The notes beneath the pieces were generated by a model. It was not told the origin of the DNA. It ran no database searches and saw only the letters and a program-made list of their open reading frames with translations. From Bordetella parapertussis (GTDB lineage Bacteria > Pseudomonadota > Gammaproteobacteria > Burkholderiales > Burkholderiaceae_B), in NCBI GenBank assembly GCA_945911685.1, contig CAMEAW010000052.1, positions 1 to 17,022 of the forward strand: a DNA stretch of 17,022 bases, given 5' to 3'. The position numbers and the translations under genes are program-made. Below, piece by piece: positions 14,100 to 17,022 of the stretch (its first letter is position 1; each line of letters opens with the position of its first letter).

Positions 14100-14993
14100 A
14101 TGCAAAATATGGCTTTATCGTCAACCGCTTATAAAAAGCGCGCCACCTTATTGTTGGCCTTGCTTTTTATTTCCGACCCTAGCCATGCGATTGATCTGAA
14201 TCCCTTTGACATAGTCGCCCCACCACCAGACAAAACCTTCTTCTCAGCAGCAATCGTTAACTCAGAGCTAGAGGGACCCTATACCCGCGGAGATAAGCCG
14301 GGCCCGACTCAAACCCTATCCAGAAATCAAATCCAACTTCAACTTGGGCGCACGTACAGCCTCGGAGGCTATACCGGCCTGTCCTATGTCCAGCTTCCTG
14401 TTGGAATGCTACAACCCGGAGGCGCGGCCTCTAACGCGCCCACTGATTATGGCATCGGCGATATTACTGTCGCGACCGCACTTTGGCCCTATGCTAACAG
14501 TGCGACCCGAACCTACTTGGGCATCGCAGGATTTTTAACGTTACCTACAGGCAGCTATTCAAACCAGCAGTTATACAATTTCGGTAACAAACGCGTCTCT
14601 GGCGACCTACAAATCGCCTATCAAACCGCACTCACCAAAAATCTCGATGGCATGCTTGGTTTCGATGTCATGTGGTTCAGCCCAAACAACCAGGTGGGGC
14701 TTGGTAACGCACAACTCACACAAAAACCACTCTACACCAGCCAGATTGGTCCCATTTATCATATCAATCCAAACCTCTCCCTCGCAGCAACGTATTTGTA
14801 TGTGTCAGGCGCGGAAACAGCCTTGAATGGCACAAGCAATAACAACGCGTTGCAGACGCATCGCTATTTGCTCAGCGCGGTCGCCACCACAAGTAAGGGA
14901 CGCTTTACGCTGCAATACGGTACAAACATTGATACTCAATTTGGCTTTCACGAAACCCGTCGTGTCATTCTGCGTTATGGAGTAATGTTTTAG
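14100..14993 (+). CDS. Outer-membrane beta-barrel, phenol-degradation MetA-type transporter
   Basis: 297-aa outer-membrane protein matching the MetA-pathway (Phenol_MetA_deg) barrel family, thought to admit hydrophobic or aromatic compounds. Signal peptide residues 1-30 end at SDPSHA; Met4 is an alternative start. The mature part alternates polar and aromatic residues in barrel strands (LSRNQIQLQLGRTYSLGGYTGLSYVQLPVG, GIGDITVATALWPY, TRTYLGIAGFLTLPTGSY, SGDLQIAYQTAL, LSLAATYLYVSGAET) and ends in RVILRYGVMF, the terminal Phe expected for BAM insertion. No convincing ribosome site is seen. It diverges from the channel-like gene across 169 bp and is probably monocistronic. The solute is unknown. 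Confidence 0.85.
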   Translation: MQNMALSSTAYKKRATLLLALLFISDPSHAIDLNPFDIVAPPPDKTFFSAAIVNSELEGPYTRGDKPGPTQTLSRNQIQLQLGRTYSLGGYTGLSYVQLPVGMLQPGGAASNAPTDYGIGDITVATALWPYANSATRTYLGIAGFLTLPTGSYSNQQLYNFGNKRVSGDLQIAYQTALTKNLDGMLGFDVMWFSPNNQVGLGNAQLTQKPLYTSQIGPIYHINPNLSLAATYLYVSGAETALNGTSNNNALQTHRYLLSAVATTSKGRFTLQYGTNIDTQFGFHETRRVILRYGVMF

Positions 14994-15479
14994 TTTTCGC
15001 GCTCTCACAGACTGAAATCATTCGTTGCCGCCTCAGGAGTTGTGTTTAATCTTACGCTCGCTTTTTGGGACCTGAAGATTTACCGGAGTTTTAAATTGAC
15101 CGTAGCATTGGCACTTGCAACAACCCACCTATTAAGCGAGCGTCCTTATAAAAAAGCTTGGATGCACCCAGCGGCCGTTCAAGAGATTATTTCGAGGCGC
15201 AATACTCAATTCGATCCCCTTGTCGTCGAGGCATTTATTGCTGAGCAGGACGCATTCAAAGACATCTCTACGCAGCTGAAAGACTAAACCGAGAAATGTT
15301 GGGGCTTTTCCCTACATGACGAGCTGATGTTCAATCATCGTTGTACCTCACACCGTTTGTCGCCCAGGCGACACCTTGGAACAATAGCAACGAAGCGTTT
15401 GATCTCGTGCCAGAAGGAAAATCGATTCGTAGCATGATGCGTTATTCGGTGCAAGACTTCACTTTCCGTAGGCGCGGCG
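14994..15479. other. Degenerate intergenic stretch with gene fragments
   Basis: Apart from the HD-GYP remnant, no complete gene is visible in this 486-bp stretch. From about 15288 to 15435 all three + frames are broken by stops at intervals. From about 15453 the frame of the downstream transporter is already homologous (TSLSVGAAMLAMEAALLGP), but it is cut off by a TGA at 15435-15437. No promoter or ribosome site for the transporter is obvious. Confidence 0.5.
15042..15287 (+). pseudogene. Remnant of an HD-GYP domain protein (C-terminal end only)
   Basis: The frame from 15102 reads VALALATTHLLSERPYKKAW and then FDPLVVEAFIAEQDAFKDI before the stop at 15287. This aligns without gaps to the last ~60 residues of HD-GYP cyclic-di-GMP phosphodiesterases, whose usual form is VALADVFDALTSKRPYK...FDP.VV.AF. 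The conserved ADVFDA acid residues are replaced (LATTHL). Everything N-terminal, including the HD and GYP motifs, is absent. A GTG at 15042 could open the frame but AGGAG is only 2 nt away, and residues before 15102 show no similarity. It lies between the MetA-type gene and a truncated transporter, so it looks like debris from a deletion. Confidence 0.7.
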
Positions 15480-16562
15480 ATGCTCGCCATGGAAGCAGCA
15501 TTACTTGGCCCTGCAATTGGCTGGTTTCTAGACCGTTTCGGGGCCAAGGGCATCATCAAAACGGGCATCACCTTGTTTGGCTTAGGTTTTATTTGCCTGA
15601 GCCAAATCGAAACCCTGACAGGCTTTTACCTCAGCATCATCATTTGCGCTCTTGGCATGTCCATGTTCGGATACTTCCCGCTCAACGTCGCTGTGATTCA
15701 GTGGTTCGAAAAGAAAAGAGCGAGAGCGTTATCTGTCGTCGGTCTTGGCTTTGCTGTCGGCGGACTTTTCGTGCCCTTGATTGCCGGTTCTATCGAAATG
15801 TTTGGCTGGCGAGCCACTGCCTTTTGTAGCGGCATCATCTCCATCATCGTGGGTTATCCGCTCGCGACTTTGTTTCGGCGTCGACCCGAAGATTTTGGCG
15901 AAGTCGTCGATGGTATGAACAGCCAGGCGCAAGCTCAAGCAAACGGCTCTGTGACAGCCGCTACGCCAGAGCCCACCTTCACTGTCGGACAAGCACTAAG
16001 AACCAAAGCATTCTGGCTCTTAGCGGCGGGGCACAGGATCGCGCTCGTCGTAGTGATGACTGTTAACACCCACGCCATCAATCACATGCGAATTTCGATG
16101 GGCTACACCATCACGCAAGCATCTCTGTTCATCATGATCATGACGGGCTCTCAGGTTACCGGCGTGTTAATAGGCGGATACCTAGGAGACAAGTTCGAGA
16201 AAAGGCTTGTCGCGGCGTCATGCATGTTGTTACATGCGGGTGCGTTGTTCGTACTGACGTATGCCACCCATGCCCTTGAGCTGATCTTTTTCGCTTTAGG
16301 TCACGGCTTAGCCTGGGGCATCAGAGGCCCTTTCATGCAAGCGATTCGGGCAGACTATTTTGGCCGAAAGTCGATCGGAATGATTCTTGGCATATCCGCC
16401 TCAATCGCAGCGATTGGACAAACTATTGGCCCATTGATCGCCGGTTATCTAGGCGATGTGACTGGCGATTATCAGCTTGGCTTTACGGCGATTTCGGGTA
16501 TTGCTGTGATTGGCGCCCTAGCCTTCTGGTTCGCTCAGCGACCACAACAACCAAATAGCTGA
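15480..16562 (+). CDS. MFS transporter, 5'-truncated, probable pseudogene
   Basis: Major facilitator superfamily carrier resembling monocarboxylate/oxalate-type MFS proteins. The 360-aa frame begins within helix 2; family members are about 410-430 aa, so TM1 and its periplasmic loop are missing. The TM2-TM3 motif A is at GWFLDRFGAKG (14-24). The 6+6 architecture then follows, with a cytoplasmic loop FRRRPEDFGEVVDGMNSQ and the second-half phrase YLGDKFEKR, ending at PQQPNS. Homology extends in frame upstream of the ATG to about 15453, where TGA at 15435-15437 stops it, showing that the original start was lost. No ribosome site precedes 15480. A shortened protein might be made but is unlikely to transport. 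A terminator follows directly. Confidence 0.8.
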   Translation: MLAMEAALLGPAIGWFLDRFGAKGIIKTGITLFGLGFICLSQIETLTGFYLSIIICALGMSMFGYFPLNVAVIQWFEKKRARALSVVGLGFAVGGLFVPLIAGSIEMFGWRATAFCSGIISIIVGYPLATLFRRRPEDFGEVVDGMNSQAQAQANGSVTAATPEPTFTVGQALRTKAFWLLAAGHRIALVVVMTVNTHAINHMRISMGYTITQASLFIMIMTGSQVTGVLIGGYLGDKFEKRLVAASCMLLHAGALFVLTYATHALELIFFALGHGLAWGIRGPFMQAIRADYFGRKSIGMILGISASIAAIGQTIGPLIAGYLGDVTGDYQLGFTAISGIAVIGALAFWFAQRPQQPNS

Positions 16563-16564
16563 AC

Positions 16565-16598
16565 CAAAATCGACCGCGCGATAGCGCAGTCGATTTTG
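16565..16598 (+). terminator. Rho-independent terminator after the MFS gene
   Basis: CAAAATCGAC (16565-16574) pairs with GTCGATTTTG (16589-16598). Inside, GCGC/GCGC pairs around a GATA loop after one C-A mismatch. It begins 2 bp after the MFS stop codon. The T4 run at the 3' arm and the mirrored A-run suit termination on either strand. Confidence 0.8.
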
Positions 16599-16777
16599 AT
16601 GGGTCAGGATTCAGTGCAAATTAACAATGCGAGCAGAAAATGCTGCAAAGCACCATTACTTTACTGTTTTATCCCTTAGCAAAATGTGCGTAAGAATCAC
16701 GCAAGTTCAAGCCGTTCCAATGGCGGATGATCTATAAAGAGAACTTGCTTGCATGAGACAAAAAAGGTTATTTACGC

Positions 16778-17022
16778 ATGTCTAGCCAGCCCCAAGAAAA
16801 TTTCGACTTAACGCGCGATCCAACGTTTCCTCGACTATTGCTGTCGCACGCGCGGGTGCGGCCAACGCATCCAGCATATCGCGAGAAGTTTCTTGGTATT
16901 TGGCAGACGGAGTCTTGGGCAGACGCAGCCAAGACTGTGCGCGAACTGGCTGGCGGACTCGCAAGCAAGGGCTTTGGCCGCGGTATGACCCTCGGCATCA
17001 TTGGTGACAATCGGCCTCGCTT
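16778..17022 (+). CDS. AMP-binding acyl-CoA synthetase/ligase, N-terminal part (runs off window)
   Basis: From the ATG at 16778 an open frame of 81 codons reaches the edge: MSSQPQENFDLTRDPTFPRLL, then HARVRPTHPAYREKFLGIWQTESWADAAKTVRELAGGLASKGFGRGMTLGIIGDNRP. This is the usual N-terminus of ANL-superfamily long-chain acyl-CoA synthetases, which activate carboxylic acids as acyl-AMP and then acyl-CoA. The P-A-Y/R-E-K-x-x-G-x-W-x-x-x-S/T-W and GDNRPxW phrases resemble the type found beside branched-chain ABC transporter genes. The ATP-binding P-loop and later motifs lie beyond the window. AAGG about 10 nt upstream is a modest ribosome site. The terminator at 16598 isolates it from the MFS gene, so a promoter should lie in 16599-16777, although I cannot pick one. 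Confidence 0.87.
   Translation, partial: MSSQPQENFDLTRDPTFPRLLLSHARVRPTHPAYREKFLGIWQTESWADAAKTVRELAGGLASKGFGRGMTLGIIGDNRPR

Noticed and set aside
14841..14850. CAACGCGTTG palindrome, a possible third operator copy
   Set aside because: It lies inside the beta-barrel coding region, shares only ACGCGT with the element and lacks the conserved tail.
15341..15479. Frame reading DLVPEGKSIR...VQDFTFR, reminiscent of the central loop of MFS carriers
   Set aside because: The similarity is short, low complexity and in a different frame; I could not separate it from chance.

Overview
The window looks like a chromosomal stretch of a betaproteobacterium of the order Burkholderiales, possibly Alcaligenaceae. 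The reasons are two orphan Bug/TctC-type periplasmic binding proteins, a mid-range GC content by eye, and the mix of SDR, MaoC, acyl-CoA ligase and aconitase-like genes. No rRNA, tRNA, CRISPR array, insertion sequence or prophage gene was seen. Fifteen genes are called as coding, one clear gene remnant is present, and both window edges cut genes.

Layout. 1-818 (-) is a Bug-family binding protein whose C-terminus lies outside the window. 957-2057 (-) is a GT4 glycosyltransferase, divergent from an O-antigen ligase/polymerase-like membrane protein (2475-3764, +). The 417-bp gap between these two carries a 24-bp tandem repeat. 3792-5810 (-) is a large, probably Tat-exported metallophosphoesterase. 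5993-7798 (+) is an apparent SDR - DUF1993 - MaoC hydratase operon. 7883-8440 (-) is a cysteine-dioxygenase-like cupin lying behind a second Bug protein (8495-9490, -).

9693-12586 is the metabolic core: a LeuD-like small subunit and a LeuC-like large subunit (overlapping ATGA, minus strand), divergent from an isocitrate lyase/PEP mutase superfamily lyase (+). The hydro-lyase plus C-C lyase set resembles the dimethylmaleate hydratase/dimethylmalate lyase pair. The true substrate cannot be read from the sequence. A 35-bp element centred on an ACGCGT palindrome sits in front of the Bug gene and again in the divergent hydratase/lyase promoter region. It is 32/35 identical, and two of the three differences are compensatory across the dyad. 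This suggests that uptake (Bug), the cupin and the catabolic module answer to one unseen regulator.

12742-13930 (-) holds a bicupin and a small membrane protein shaped like a potassium-channel pore but lacking the GYG filter. 14100-14993 (+) is an outer-membrane beta-barrel of the phenol-MetA type. 14994-15479 looks like a deletion scar: the last ~60 codons of an HD-GYP protein, followed by an MFS transporter lacking its first helix (15480-16562). A good terminator follows, and an acyl-CoA synthetase-like gene begins at 16778 and runs off the end.

The strongest leads are the shared operator-like element, the uncharacterised hydratase-lyase-Bug-cupin module, and the 15-bp minisatellite that gives the LeuD-like subunit a Thr/Ser/Ala pentapeptide-repeat N-terminus.
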